The notes beneath the pieces are model-generated. The model was given only the letters and a program-made list of their open reading frames with translations, had not been told where the DNA came from and did no database searches. A program made the position numbers and the translations under genes. A DNA stretch of 64,000 nt from Gadus chalcogrammus (taxonomy: Eukaryota; Chordata; Actinopteri; Gadiformes; Gadidae): NCBI RefSeq assembly GCF_026213295.1, contig NC_079414.1, positions 11,100,362-11,164,361 on the forward strand, read 5' to 3'. Of this stretch, positions 41,001 to 56,000 are shown one piece after another (positions within the stretch are counted from its first letter, which is position 1; every line of letters starts with the position of its first letter).

Positions 41001-44000
41001 AACATCGACGACTGTAGGATCAATAACTTTTGCAGAAAAATTTGCAACCACAACTGCAGTACCAACGACAACTGTAGGACTAACAAAAACTGCAAGAACT
41101 ATCACTTCTACTGCTGTACCCAAAACAAAAACTGAAGGAAAAACAACAACGGCCTCAGAACCAACAACTTCTACAACAGAACCCACAACAACAACAACTG
41201 GTGGACTAACAAAAAACCCTGCAGGACCATCAACAAAAGGACGAAAAACAACAACTGCCGAACTTGTGACAACTGCAGTAGCAACAACAACATCTGCAGG
41301 ATCTACATCCACAACAGAAGGAGCCACATCCACAACGAGAGCAGGACGAACAATGACAACTGCAGGACCAATAATAACGAATGCAAGACCCAGATCTACT
41401 TCAGCAGGACTAACTTCAGCTGCAGTACAGAAATCTAGAACTGCAGGAACAACAAAAACAACTACAGTACCAACAACATCAACCGCTGTTCCAACAACTA
41501 CTAAAGCAGAACCCAAAACAACAACAGGACCAATAAAGACAACTGATGAACTAACAAAAACCACTGCAGGACCAACAACTACGACTGCGAAAACTGCAAG
41601 AACAACGGCAGGTCCAACAACTACAACTGCTGAACTAACATCGACAAGTGCAGGATCAACAACTTTTGCAGAAAAACCTGAAACCACAACTGCAGGACCA
41701 ACAACAACTGTAGGACCAACAAAAACTGCAAGGCCTATCACTTCTACTGTTGAACCCAAAACAATAACTGAAGGAAAAACAACAACAGCCTCAGAACCAA
41801 ATACTTCTACATCAGGACCCACAACAGCAACAACCGCACCAATAACGACAACAGGTGGACTAACAAAAACCACTGCAGGACCAACAACTATAACTGCGAA
41901 AACTGCAAGAACAACGGCAGGACCAACAACGACAACTGCTGAAGTAACATCGACAACTGCAGGATCAACAACTTTTGCAGAAAAACCTGCAACCACAACT
42001 GCAGTACCAACAACAATTGGAGGACCAACAAAAACGGCAAGATCTATCACTTCTACTGCTGTACCAAAAACAAAAACTGAAGGAAAAACAACCACAGCTT
42101 CAGAACCAACAACTTCTACAACAGGACCCACAACAACAACAACTGGTGGAATCACAAAAACCACTGGAGGACCAACAACGACGACTGCGAAAACTCCAAG
42201 AAAAACGGCAGGTCCATCAACTACAACTGCTGAACTAACATCGACAATTGCAGGATCAACAACTTTTGCAGAAATTCCTGCAACAACAACTGCAGGACCA
42301 ACAAAAACTGAAGGACCTATAACTTCTACTGTTGTACCCAAGAGAAAAACTGAAGGAAAAAAAACAACAGCCTCAGAACCAACAACTTCTACATCAGGAC
42401 CAATAACAACGAATGCAAGACCCGCAACTACTTCAGCAGGATTCACTTTAACTGCAGTTCAGAAATCAACAACTGCAGAAATAACAAAAACGACAACAGT
42501 ACCAACAACATCAACTGCTGTACCAACAACTACTAAAGCAGAACCCAAAACAACAACAGGACCAATAAAGACAACTGATGAACTAACAAAAACCACTGCA
42601 GGACCAACAACTACGACTGCGAAAACTGCAAGAACAACGGCAGGTCCAACAACTACAACTGCTGAACTAACATCGACAAGTGCAGGATCAACAACTTTTG
42701 CAGAAAAACCTGAAAACACAACTGCAGGACCAACAACAACTGTAGGACCAACAAAAATTGCAAGGCCTATCACTTCTACTGTTGAACCCAAAACAATAAC
42801 TGAAGGAAAAACAACAACAGCCTCAGAACCAAATACTTCTACATCAGGACCCACAACAGCAACAACCGCACCAATAACGACAACAGGTGGACTAACAAAA
42901 ACCACTGCAGGACCAACAACTATAACTGCGAAAACTGCAAGAACAACGGCAGGACCAACAACGACAACTGCTGAAGTAACATCGACAACTGCAGGATCAA
43001 CAACTTTTGCAGAAAAACCTGCAACCACAACTGCAGTACCAACAACAATTGGAGGACCAACAAAAACGGCAAGATCTATCACTTCTACTGCTGTACCAAA
43101 AACAAAAACTGAAAGAAAAACAACAACAGCTTCAGAACCAACAACTTCTACAACAGGAGCCACAACAACAACAACTGGTGGAATCACAAAAACCACTGGA
43201 GGACCAACAACGACGACTGCGAAAACTCCAAGAAAAACGGCAGGTCCATCAACTACAACTGCTGAACTAACATCGACAATTGCAGGATCAACAACTTTTG
43301 CAGAAATTCCTGCAACAACAACTGCAGGACCAACAAAAACTGAAGGACCTATAACTTCTACTGTTGTACCCAAGAGAAAAACTGAAGGAAAAAAAACAAC
43401 AGCCTCAGAACCAACAACTTCTACATCAGGACCAATAACAACGAATGCAAGACCCGCAACTACTTCAGGATTCACTTTAACTGCAGTTCAGAAATCAACA
43501 ACTGCAGAAATAACAAAAACGACAACAGTACCAACAACATCAACTGCTGTACCAACAACTACTGAAGCAGGACCCAAAGCAACAATAGGAACAATAAAGA
43601 CAACTGCTGAACTGACATCAACAACTGCAGGACCAACAACTACGACTGCGAAAACTCCAAGTACAACGGCAGGTCCAACAACTACAACTGCTGAACTAAC
43701 ATCGACAACTGCAGGATCAACAACTTTTGCAGATAAACCTGCAACAACAACTGCAGTACCAACAACAACTGTGGGACTAACAAAAACTGCAAGAACAATC
43801 ACTTCTACTGCTGTACCTAAAACAAAAACTGAAATAAAAACAACAACAGCCGCAGAACCAACAACTGCTACATCAGGAAACACAACAACAACTGGTGGAC
43901 TAACAAAAACCACTGCAGGGCCAACAACTACGACTGCGAAAACTGCAAGAACTATCACTTCTACTGCTGTACCCAAAACAAAAACTGAAGGAAAAACAAC

Positions 44001-47000
44001 AACGGCCTCAGAACCAACAACTTCTACAACAGAACCCACAACAACAACTGGTGGACTAACAAAAAACATTGCAGGACCATCAACAAGAGGACGAAAAACA
44101 ACAACTGCCGAACTTGTGACAGCTGCAGTAGCAACAACAACATTTGCAGGATCTACATCCACAACAGTAGGAGCCACATCCACATTGAGAGCAGGACGAA
44201 CAATGACAACTGCAGGACCAATAACAACGAATGCAAGACCCAGATCTACTTCAGCAGGACTAACTTCAGCTGCAGTACAGAAATCTAGAACTGCAGGAAT
44301 AACAAAAACCACTACAGTACCAACAACCTCAACCGCTGTTCCAACAACTACCGAAGCAGAACCCAAAACAACAACAGGACCAATAAAGACAACTGATGAA
44401 CTAACAAAAACCACTGCTGAACTAACATCGACAACTGCAGGATCAACAACTTTTGCAGAAAAACCTGCAACCACAACTGCAGTACCAACAACAACTGTAG
44501 GACTAACAAAAACTGCAAGAACTATCACTTCTACTGCTGTACCCAAAACCGAAACTGAAGTAAAAACAACAACAGCCGCAGAACCAACAACTTCTACATC
44601 AGGACCCACAACAACAACAACTGGTGGACTAACAAAAACCACTGCAGGACCAACAACTACGACTGCGAAAACTCCAAGTACAACGGCAGGTCCAACAACT
44701 ACAACTGCTGAAGTAACATCGATGACTGCAGGATCAATAACTTTTGCAGAAAAATTTGCAACCACAACTGCAGTACCAACGACAACTGTAGGACTAACAA
44801 AAACAGCAAGAACTATCACTTCTACTGCTGTACCCAAAACAAAACCTGAAGGAAAAACAACAACGGCCTCGGAACCAACAACTTCTACAACAGAACCCCC
44901 AACAACAACAAGTGGTGGACTAACAAAAAACATTGCAGGACCATCAACAAAAGGACGAAAAACAACAACTGCCGAACTTGTGACAACAGAACTAGCAACA
45001 ACAACATCTGCAGGATCTACATCCACAACAGAAGGAGCCACATCCACAACGAGAGCAGGACGAACAATGACAACTGCAGAACCAATAATAACGAATGCAA
45101 GACCCAGAACTATTTCAGCAGGACTCACTTCAGCTGCATTACAGAAATCAACTGCAGGAATAACAAAAACGACTACAGTACCAACAACATCAACTGCTGT
45201 ACCAACAACTACTAAAGCAGGACCCAAAACAACAACAGGACCAATAAAGACAACTGATGAACTAACAAAAGCCACTGCAGGACCAACAACTACGACTGCG
45301 AAAACTGCAAGAATAACGGCAGGATCAACAACGACAACTGCTGAAGTAACATCGACAACTGCAGAATCAACAACTTTTGCAGAAAAACCTGCAACCTCAA
45401 CTGCAGTACCAACAACAATTGGAGGACCAACAAAAACTGCAAGATCTATCACTTCTACTGCTGTACCAAAAACAAAAACTGAAGGAAAAACAACAACAGC
45501 TTCAGAACCAACAACTTCTACAACAGGACCCACAACAACAACAACTGGTGGACTAACAAAAACCACTGGAGGACCAACAACTACGACTGCGAAAACTCCA
45601 AGAAAAACGGCAGGTCCATCAACTACAACTGCTGAACTAACATCGACTATTGCAGGATCAAAAACTTTTGCAGAAATACCTGCAACAACAACTGCAGGAC
45701 CAACAAAAACTGAAGGACCTATCACTTCTACTGTTGTACCCAAAAGAAAAACTGAAGGAAACACAACAACAGCCTCAGAACCAACAACTTCTACATCAGG
45801 ACCAATAACTACGAATGCAAGACCCACAACTACTTCAGCAGGACTCACTTTAACTGCAGTTCAGAAATCAACAACTGCAGAAATAACAAAAACGACAACG
45901 GTACCAACAACATCAACTGCTGTACCAACAACTACTAAAGCAGGACCCAAAGCAACAATAGGAACAATAAAGACAACTGCTGAACTGACATCAACAACTG
46001 CAGGACCAACAACTACGACTGCGAAAACTCAAAGTACAACGGCAGGTCCAACAACTACAACTGCTGAAGTAACATCGATGACTGCAGGATCAATAACTTT
46101 TGCAGAAAAATTTGCAACCACAACTGCAGTACCAACGACAACTGTAGGACTAACAAAAACAGCAAGAACTATCACTTCTACTGCTGTACCCAAAACAAAA
46201 CCTGAAGGAAAAACAACAACGGCCTCGGAACCAACAACTTCTACAACAGAACCCCCAACAACAACAAGTGGTGGACTAACAAAAAACATTGCAGGACCAT
46301 CAACAAAAGGACGAAAAAACAACAACTGCCGAACTTGTGACAACAGAACTAGCAACAACAACATCTGCAGGATCTACATCCACAACAGAAGGAGCCACAT
46401 CCACAACGAGAGCAGGACGAACAATGACAACTGCAGAACCAATAACAACGAATGCAAGACCCAGAACTATTTCAGCAGGACTCACTTCAGCTGCATTACA
46501 GAAATCAACTGCAGGAATAACAAAAACGACTACAGTACCAACAACATCAACTGCTGTACCAACAACTACTAAAGCAGGACCCAAAACAACAACAGGACCA
46601 ATAAAGACAACTGATGAACTAACAAAAGCCACTGCAGGACCAACAACTACGACTGCGAAAACTGCAAGAATAACGGCAGGATCAACAACGACAACTGCTG
46701 AAGTAACATCGACAACTGCAGAATCAACAACTTTTGCAGAAAAACCTGCAACCTCAACTGCAGTACCAACAACAATTGGAGGACCAACAAAAACTGCAAG
46801 ATCTATCACTTCTACTGCTGTACCAAAAACAAAAACTGAAGGAAAAACAACAACAGCTTCAGAACCAACAACTTCTACAACAGGACCCACAACAACAACA
46901 ACTGGTGGACTAACAAAAACCACTGGAGGACCAACAACTACGACTGCGAAAACTCCAAGAAAAACGGCAGGTCCATCAACTACAACTGCTGAACTAACAT

Positions 47001-50000
47001 CGACTATTGCAGGATCAAAAACTTTTGCAGAAATACCTGCAACAACAACTGCAGGACCAACAAAAACTGAAGGACCTATCACTTCTACTGTTGTACCCAA
47101 AAGAAAAACTGAAGGAAACACAACAACAGCCTCAGAACCAACAACTTCTACATCAGGACCAATAACTACGAATGCAAGACCCACAACTACTTCAGCAGGA
47201 CTCACTTTAACTGCAGTTCAGAAATCAACAACTGCAGAAATAACAAAAACGACAACAGTAACAACAACATCAGCTGCTGTACCAACAACTACTAAAGCAG
47301 GACCCAAATTAACAATAGGAACAATAAAGACAACTGCTGAACTGACATCAACAACTGCAGGAACAACAACTACGACTGCGAAAACTCCAAGTACAACGGC
47401 AGGTCCAACAACTACAACTGCTGAACTAACATCGACAACTGCAGGATCAACAACTTTTGCAGAAAAACCTGCAACCACAACTGCAGTACAAACAACAACT
47501 GTAGGACTAACAAAAACTGCAAGAAGTATCACTTCTACTGCTGTACCCAAAACAAAAACTGAAGGAAAAACAACAACGGCCTCAGAACCAACAACTTCTA
47601 CAACAGAACCCACAACAACAACAACTGGTGGACTAACAAAAAACATTGCAGGACCATCAACAAAAGGACGAAAAACAACAACTGCCGAACTTGTGACAAC
47701 TGCAGTAGCAACAACAACATCTGCAGGATCTACATCCACAACAGAAGAAGCCACATCCACAACGAGAGCAGGAGGAACAATGACAACTGCAGGACCAATA
47801 ACAACGAATGCAAGACCCAGATCTACTTCCGCCGGACTAACTTCAGCTGCAGTACAGCAATCTAGAACTGCAGGAATAACAAAAACGACTACAGTACCAA
47901 CAACATCAACCGCTGTTCCAACAACTACTAAAGCAGAAACCAAAACAACAACAGGACCAATAAAGACAACTGATGAACTAACAAAAACCACTGCAGGACC
48001 AACAACTACGACTGCGAAAACTGCAAGAACAACGGCAGGTCCAACAACTACAACTGCTGAACAAACATCGACAACTGCAGGATCAACAACTTTTGCAGAA
48101 AAACCTGCAACCACAGCTGCAGGACCAACAACAACTGTAGGACCAACAAAAACTGCAAGGCCTATCACTTCTACTGTTGAACCCAAAACAATAACTGAAG
48201 GAAAAACAAAAACAGCCTCAGAACCAAAAACTTCTGCATCAGGACCCACAACAGCAACAACCGCACCAATAACGACAACAGGTGGACTAACAAAAACCAC
48301 TGCAGGACCAACAACTACAACTGCGAAAACTGCAACCACAACTGCAGGACCAACAACAATTGGAGGACCAAAAAAAACTGCAAGATCTATCACTTCTACT
48401 GCTGTACCAAAAACAAGAACTGAAGGAAAAACAACAACAGCTTCAGAACCAACAACTTCTACAACAGGACCCACAACAACAACAACTGGTGGACTCACAA
48501 AAACCACTGGAGGACCAACAACTACGACTGCGAAAACTCCAAGAAAAACGTCAGGTCCATCAACTACAGCTGCTGAACTAACATCGACAATTGCAGGAAC
48601 AACAACTTTTGCAGAAATTCCTGCAACAACAACTGCAGGACCAACAAAAACTGAAGGACCTATCACTTCTACTGTTGTACCCAAAAGAAAAACTGATGGA
48701 AAAACAACGACAGCCTCAGAGCCAACAACTTCTACATCAGGACCAATAACAACGAATGCAAGACCCACAACTACTTCAGCAGGACTCACTTTAACTGCAG
48801 TTCAGAAATCAACAACTGCAGAAATAACAAAAACGACAACAGTACCAACAACATCAACTGCTGTACCAACAACTACTAAAGCAGGACCCAAAGCAACAAT
48901 AGGAACAATAAAGACAACTGCTGAACTGACATCAACAACTAGAGGACCAACAACTACGACTGCGAAAACTCCAAGTACAACGGCATGTCCAACAACTACA
49001 ACTGCTGAAGTAACATCGACGACTGCAGGATCAATAACTTTTGCAGAAAAATTTGCAACCACAACTGCAGTACCAACGACAACTGTAGGACTAACAAAAA
49101 CAGCAAGAACTATCACTTCTACTGCTGTACCCAAAACAAAACCTGAAGGAAAAACAACAACGGCCTCGGAACCAACAACTTCTACAACAGAACCCCCAAC
49201 AACAACAAGTGGTGGACTAACAAAAAACATTGCAGGACCATCAACAAAAGGACGAAAAACAACAACTGCCGAACTTGTGACAACTGAAGTAGCAACAACA
49301 ACATCTGCAGGATCTACATCCAAAACAGAAGGAGCCACATCCACAACGAGAGCAGGACGAACAATGACAACTGCAGAACCAATAACAACGAATGCAAGAC
49401 CCAGAACTATTTCAGCAGGACTCACTTCAGCTGCATTACAGAAATCAACTGCAGGAATAACAAAAACGACTACAGTACCAACAACATCAACTGCTGTACC
49501 AACAACGACTAAAGCAGGACCCAAAACAACAACAGGACCAATAAAGACAACTGATGAACTAACAAAAGCCACTGCAGGACCAACAACTACGACTGCGAAA
49601 ACTTTAAGAATAACGGCAGGACCAACAACGACAACTGCTGAAGTAACATCGACAACTGCAGAATCAACAACTTTTGCAGAAAAACCTGCAACCTCAACTG
49701 CAGTACCAACAACAATTGGAGGACCAACAAAAACTGCAAGATCTATCACTTCTACTGCTGTACCAAAAACAAAAACTGAAGGAAAAACAACAACAGCTTC
49801 AGAACCAACAACTTCTACAACAGGACCCACAACAACAACAACTGGTGGACTAACAAAAACCACTGGAGGACCAACAACTACGACTGCGAAAACTCCAAGA
49901 AAAACGGCAGGTCCATCAACTACAACTGCTGAACTAACATCGACTATTGCAGGATCAAAAACTTTTGCAGAAATACCTGCAACAACAACTGCAGGACCAA

Positions 50001-53000
50001 CAAAAACTGAAGGACCTATCACTTCTACTGTTGTACCCAAAAGAAAAACTGAAGGAAACACAACAACAGCCTCAGAACCAACAACTTCTACATCAGGACC
50101 AATAACTACGAATGCAAGACCCACAACTACTTCAGCAGGACTCACTTTAACTGCAGTTCAGAAATCAACAACTGCAGAAATAACAAAAACGACAACAGTA
50201 ACAACAACATCAGCTGCTGTACCAACAACTACTAAAGCAGGACCCAAATTAACAATAGGAACAATAAAGACAACTGCTGAACTGACATCAACAACTGCAG
50301 GAACAACAACTACGACTGCGAAAACTCCAAGTACAACGGCAGGTCCAACAACTACAACTGCTGAACTAACATCGACAACTGCAGGATCAACAACTTTTGC
50401 AGAAAAACCTGCAACCACAACTGCAGTACAAACAACAACTGTAGGACTAACAAAAACGGCAAGAACTATCACTTCAGCTGCTGAACCCAAAACAAAAACT
50501 GAAGTAAAAACAACAACAGCCGCAGAACCAACAACTTCTACATCAGGACCCACAACAACAACAACTGGTGGACAACAAAAACCACTGCAGGACCATCAAC
50601 AAAAGGACGAAAAACAACAACTGCAGAACTTGTGGCAACTGCAGTAGCAACAAAAACATCTGCAGGATCTACATCCACAACAGAAGGTGCCACATCCACA
50701 ACGAGAGCAGGACGACCAATGACAACTGCAGAAACAATAACAACGAATGCAAGACCCAGAACTATTTCAGCAGGACTCACTTCAGCTGCATTACAGAAAT
50801 CAACTGCAGGAATAACAAAAACGACTACAGTACCAACAACATCAACTGCTGAACCAACAACTACTAAAGCAGGACCCAAAACAACAACAGGACCAATAAA
50901 GACAACTGATGAACTAACAAAAACCACTGCAGGACCAATAACTACGACTGCGAAAACTGCAGGGACAACGGCAGGTCCAACAACTACAACTGCTGAACTA
51001 ACATCGACAACTGCAGGATCAACAACTTTTGCAGAAAAAACTGCAACCACAACTGCAGGACCAACAACAACTGTAGGACCAACAAAAACTGCAAGGCCTA
51101 TCACTTCTACTGTTGAACCCAAAACAATAACTGAAGGAAAAACAACAACAGCCTCAGAACCAAAAACTTCTACATCAGGACCCACAACAGCAACAACCGC
51201 ACCAATAACGACAACAGGTGGACTAACAAAAAGCACTGCAGGACCAACAACTACAACTGCGAAAACTGAAAGAACAACGGCAGGACCAACAACGACAACT
51301 GCTGAAGTAACATCGACAACTGCAGGATCAACAACTTTTTCAGAAAAACCTGCAACCACAACTGCAGTACCAACAACAATTGGAGGACCAACAAAAACTG
51401 CAAGATCTATCACTTCTACTGCTGTACCAAAAACAAAAACTGAAGGAAAAACAACAACAGCTTCAGAACCAACAACTTCTACAACAGGACCCACAACAAC
51501 AACAACTGGTGGACTAACAAAAACCACTGGAGGACCAACAACTACGACTGCGAAAACTCCAAGAAAAACGGCAGGTCCATCAACGACAACTGCTGAACTA
51601 ACATCGACAATTGCAGGATCAAAAACTTTTGCAGAAATACCTGCAACCACAACTGCAGGACCAACAAAAACTCCAAGACCTATTACGTCAACTGTTGCAC
51701 ACAAACAATAGCTGAAGGTAAAAAAACAACGACAGCCTCAGAACCAACAACTTCTACATCAGGACTACCAACAACAACAACCGGGCCAATAACGACAAAT
51801 GTTCGACTGACAAAAACCACTGCAGGACCATCAACAAAAGGACGAAAAACAACAACGGCCGAACTTGTGACAACCGCAGTAGCAACAACAACATCTGCAG
51901 GATCTACATCCACAACAGAAGGAGCCACATCCACAACGAGAGCAGGACGAACAATGACAACTGCAGGACCAATAACAACGAATGCCAGACCCAGAGCTAC
52001 TTCAGCAGGACTCACTTCAGCTGCAGTACAGAAATCTAGAACTGCAGGAATAACAAAAACGACTACAGTACCAACAACATCAACTGCTGTTCCAAAAACT
52101 ACTAAAGCAGGACCCAAAACAACGAATGCAAGACCCACAACTACTTCAGCAGGACTCATTTTAACTGCAGTTCAGAAATCAACAACTGAAGAAATAACAA
52201 AAACGACAACAGTACCAACAACATCAACTGCTGTACCAACATCTACTGAAGCAGGACCCAAAGCAACAATAGGAACAATAAAGACAACTGCTGAACTGAC
52301 ATCAACAACTGCAGGACCAACAACTACGACTGCGAAAACTCCAAGTACAATGGCAGGTCCAACGACTACAACTGCTGAACTAACATCGACAACTGCAGGA
52401 TCAACAACTTTTGCAGAAAAACCTACAACCACAACTGCAGTACCAACAACAACTGTAGGACTAACAAAAACTGCAAGAACTATCACTTCTACTGCTGTAC
52501 CCATAACAAAAACTGAAGGAAAAAACAACAACGGCCTCAGAACCAACAACTTCTACAACAGAACCCACAACAACAACAACTGGTGGACTAACAAAAAACA
52601 TTGCAGGATCATCAACAAATGGACGAAAAACAACAACTGCCGAACTTGTGACAACTGCAGTAGCAACAACAACATCTGCAGGATCTACATCCACAACAGA
52701 AGGAGCCACATCCACAACGAGAGCAGGACGAACAATGACAACTGCAGGACCAATAACAACGAATGCCAGACCCAGAGCTACTTCAGCAGGACTCACTTCA
52801 GCTGCAGTACAGAAATCTAGAACTGCAGGAATAACAAAAACGACTACAGTACCAACAACATCAACTGCTGTTCCAAGAACTACTAAAGCAGAACCCAAAA
52901 CAACAACAGGACCAATAAAGACAACTGATGAACTAACAAAAACCACTGCAGGACCAACAACTACGACTGCGAAAACTGCAAGAACAACGGCAGGTCAAAC

Positions 53001-56000
53001 AACTACAACTGCTGAACAAACATCGACAACTGCAGGATCAACAACTTTTGCGGAAAAACCTGCAACCACAACTGCAGTACAAACAACAACTGTAGGACTA
53101 ACAAAAACGGCAAGAACTATCACTTCTACTGCTGAACCCAAAACAAAAACTGAAGTAAAAACAACAACATTCGCAGAACCAACAACTTCTACAACAGGAC
53201 CCACAACAACAACAACTGGTGGACTCACAAAAACCACTGGAGGACCAACAACTACGACTGCGAAAACTCCAAGAAAAACGTCAGGTCCATCAACTACAGC
53301 TGCTGAACTAACATCGACAATTGCAGGAACAACAACTTTTGCAGAAATTCCTGCAACAACAACTGCAGGACCAACAAAAACTGAAGGACCTATCACTTCT
53401 ACTGTTGTACCCAAAAGAAAAACTGAAGGAAAAACAACAACAGCATCAGAACCAACAACTTCTACATCAGGACCAATAACAACGAATGCAAGACCCACAA
53501 CTACTTCAGCAGGACTCACTTTAACTGCAGTTCAGAAATCAACAACTGCAGAAATAACAAAAACGACAACAGTACCAACAACATCAACTACTGTACCAAC
53601 AACTACTGAAGCAGGACCCAAAGCAACAATAGGAACAATAAAGACAACTGCTGAACTGACATCAACAACTGCAGGACCAACAACTACGACCGCGAAAACT
53701 CCAAGTACAACGGCAGGTCCAACAACTACAACTGCTGAACTAACATCGACAACTGCAGGATCAACAACTTTTGCAGAAAAACCTGCAACAACAACTGCAG
53801 TACCAACAACAACTGTAGGACTAACAAAAACTGCAAGAACTATGACTTCTACGGCTGTACCCAAAACAAAAACTGAAGTAAAAACAACAACAGCCGCAGA
53901 ACCAACAACTGCTACATCAGGACCCACAACAACAACTGGTGGACTAACAAAAACCACTGCAGGACCAACAACTACGACTGCGAAAACTGCAAGAACAATG
54001 GCAGGACCAACAACTACAACTGCTGAAGTAACATCGACGACTGTAGGATCAATAACTTTTGCAGAAAAATTTGCAACCACAACTGCAGTACCAACGACAA
54101 CTGTAGGACTAACAAAAACTGCAAGAACTATCACTTCTACTGCTGTACCCAAAACAAAAACTGAAGGAAAAACAACAACGGCCTCAGAACCAACAACTTC
54201 TACAACAGAACCCACAACAACAACAACTGGTGGACTAACAAAAAACCCTGCAGGACCATCAACAAAAGGACGAAAAACAACAACTGCCGAACTTGTGACA
54301 ACTGCAGTAGCAACAACAACATCTGCAGGATCTACATCCACAACAGAAGGAGCCACATCCACAACGAGAGCAGGACGAACAATGACAACTGCAGGACCAA
54401 TAATAACGAATGCAAGACCCAGATCTACTTCAGCAGGACTAACTTCAGCTGCAGTACAGAAATCTAGAACTGCAGGAACAACAAAAACAACTACAGTACC
54501 AACAACATCAACCGCTGTTCCAACAACTACTAAAGCAGAACCCAAAACAACAACAGGACCAATAAAGACAACTGATGAACTAACAAAAACCACTGCAGGA
54601 CCAACAACTACGACTGCGAAAACTGCAAGAACAACGGCAGGTCCAACAACTACAACTGCTGAACTAACATCGACAAGTGCAGGATCAACAACTTTTGCAG
54701 AAAAACCTGAAACCACAACTGCAGGACCAACAACAACTGTAGGACCAACAAAAACTGCAAGGCCTATCACTTCTACTGTTGAACCCAAAACAATAACTGA
54801 AGGAAAAACAACAACAGCCTCAGAACCAAATACTTCTACATCAGGACCCACAACAGCAACAACCGCACCAATAACGACAACAGGTGGACTAACAAAAACC
54901 ACTGCAGGACCAACAACTATAACTGCGAAAACTGCAAGAACAACGGCAGGACCAACAACGACAACTGCTGAAGTAACATCGACAACTGCAGGATCAACAA
55001 CTTTTGCAGAAAAACCTGCAACCACAACTGCAGTACCAACAACAATTGGAGGACCAACAAAAACGGCAAGATCTATCACTTCTACTGCTGTACCAAAAAC
55101 TGAAGGAAAAACAACCACAGCTTCAGAACCAACAACATCTACAACAGGACCCACAACAACAACAACTGGTGGAATCACAAAAACCACTGGAGGACCAACA
55201 ACGACGACTGCGAAAACTCCAAGAAAAACGGCAGGTCCATCAACTACAACTGCTGAACTAACATCGACAATTGCAGGATCAACAACTTTTGCAGAAATTC
55301 CTGCAACAACAACTGCAGGACCAACAAAAACTGAAGGACCTATAACTTCTACTGTTGTACCCAAGAGAAAAACTGAAGGAAAAAAAACAACAGCCTCAGA
55401 ACCAACAACTTCTACATCAGGACCAATAACAACGAATGCAAGACCCGCAACTACTTCAGCAGGATTCCCTTTAACTGCATTTCAGAAATCAACAACTGCA
55501 GAAATAACAAAAACGACAACAGTACCAACAACATCAACTGCTGTACCAACAACTACTAAAGCAGAACCCAAAACAACAACAGGACCAATAAAGACAACTG
55601 ATGAACTAACAAAAACCACTGCAGGACCAACAACTACGACTGCGAAAACTGCAAGAACAACGGCAGGTCCAACAACTACAACTGCTGAACTAACATCGAC
55701 AAGTGCAGGATCAACAACTTTTGCAGAAAAAACCTGAAACCACTACTGCAGGACCAACAACAACTGTAGGACCAACAAAAACTGCAAGGCCTATCACTTC
55801 TACTGTTGAACCCAAAACAATAACTGAAGGAAAAAACAACAACAGCCTCAGAACCAAATACTTCTACATCAGGACCCACAACAGCAACAACCGCACCAAT
55901 AACGACAACAGGTGGACTAACAAAAACCACTGCAGGACCAACAAATATATATGCGAAAACTGCAAGAACAACGGCAGGACCAACAACGACAACTGCTGAA

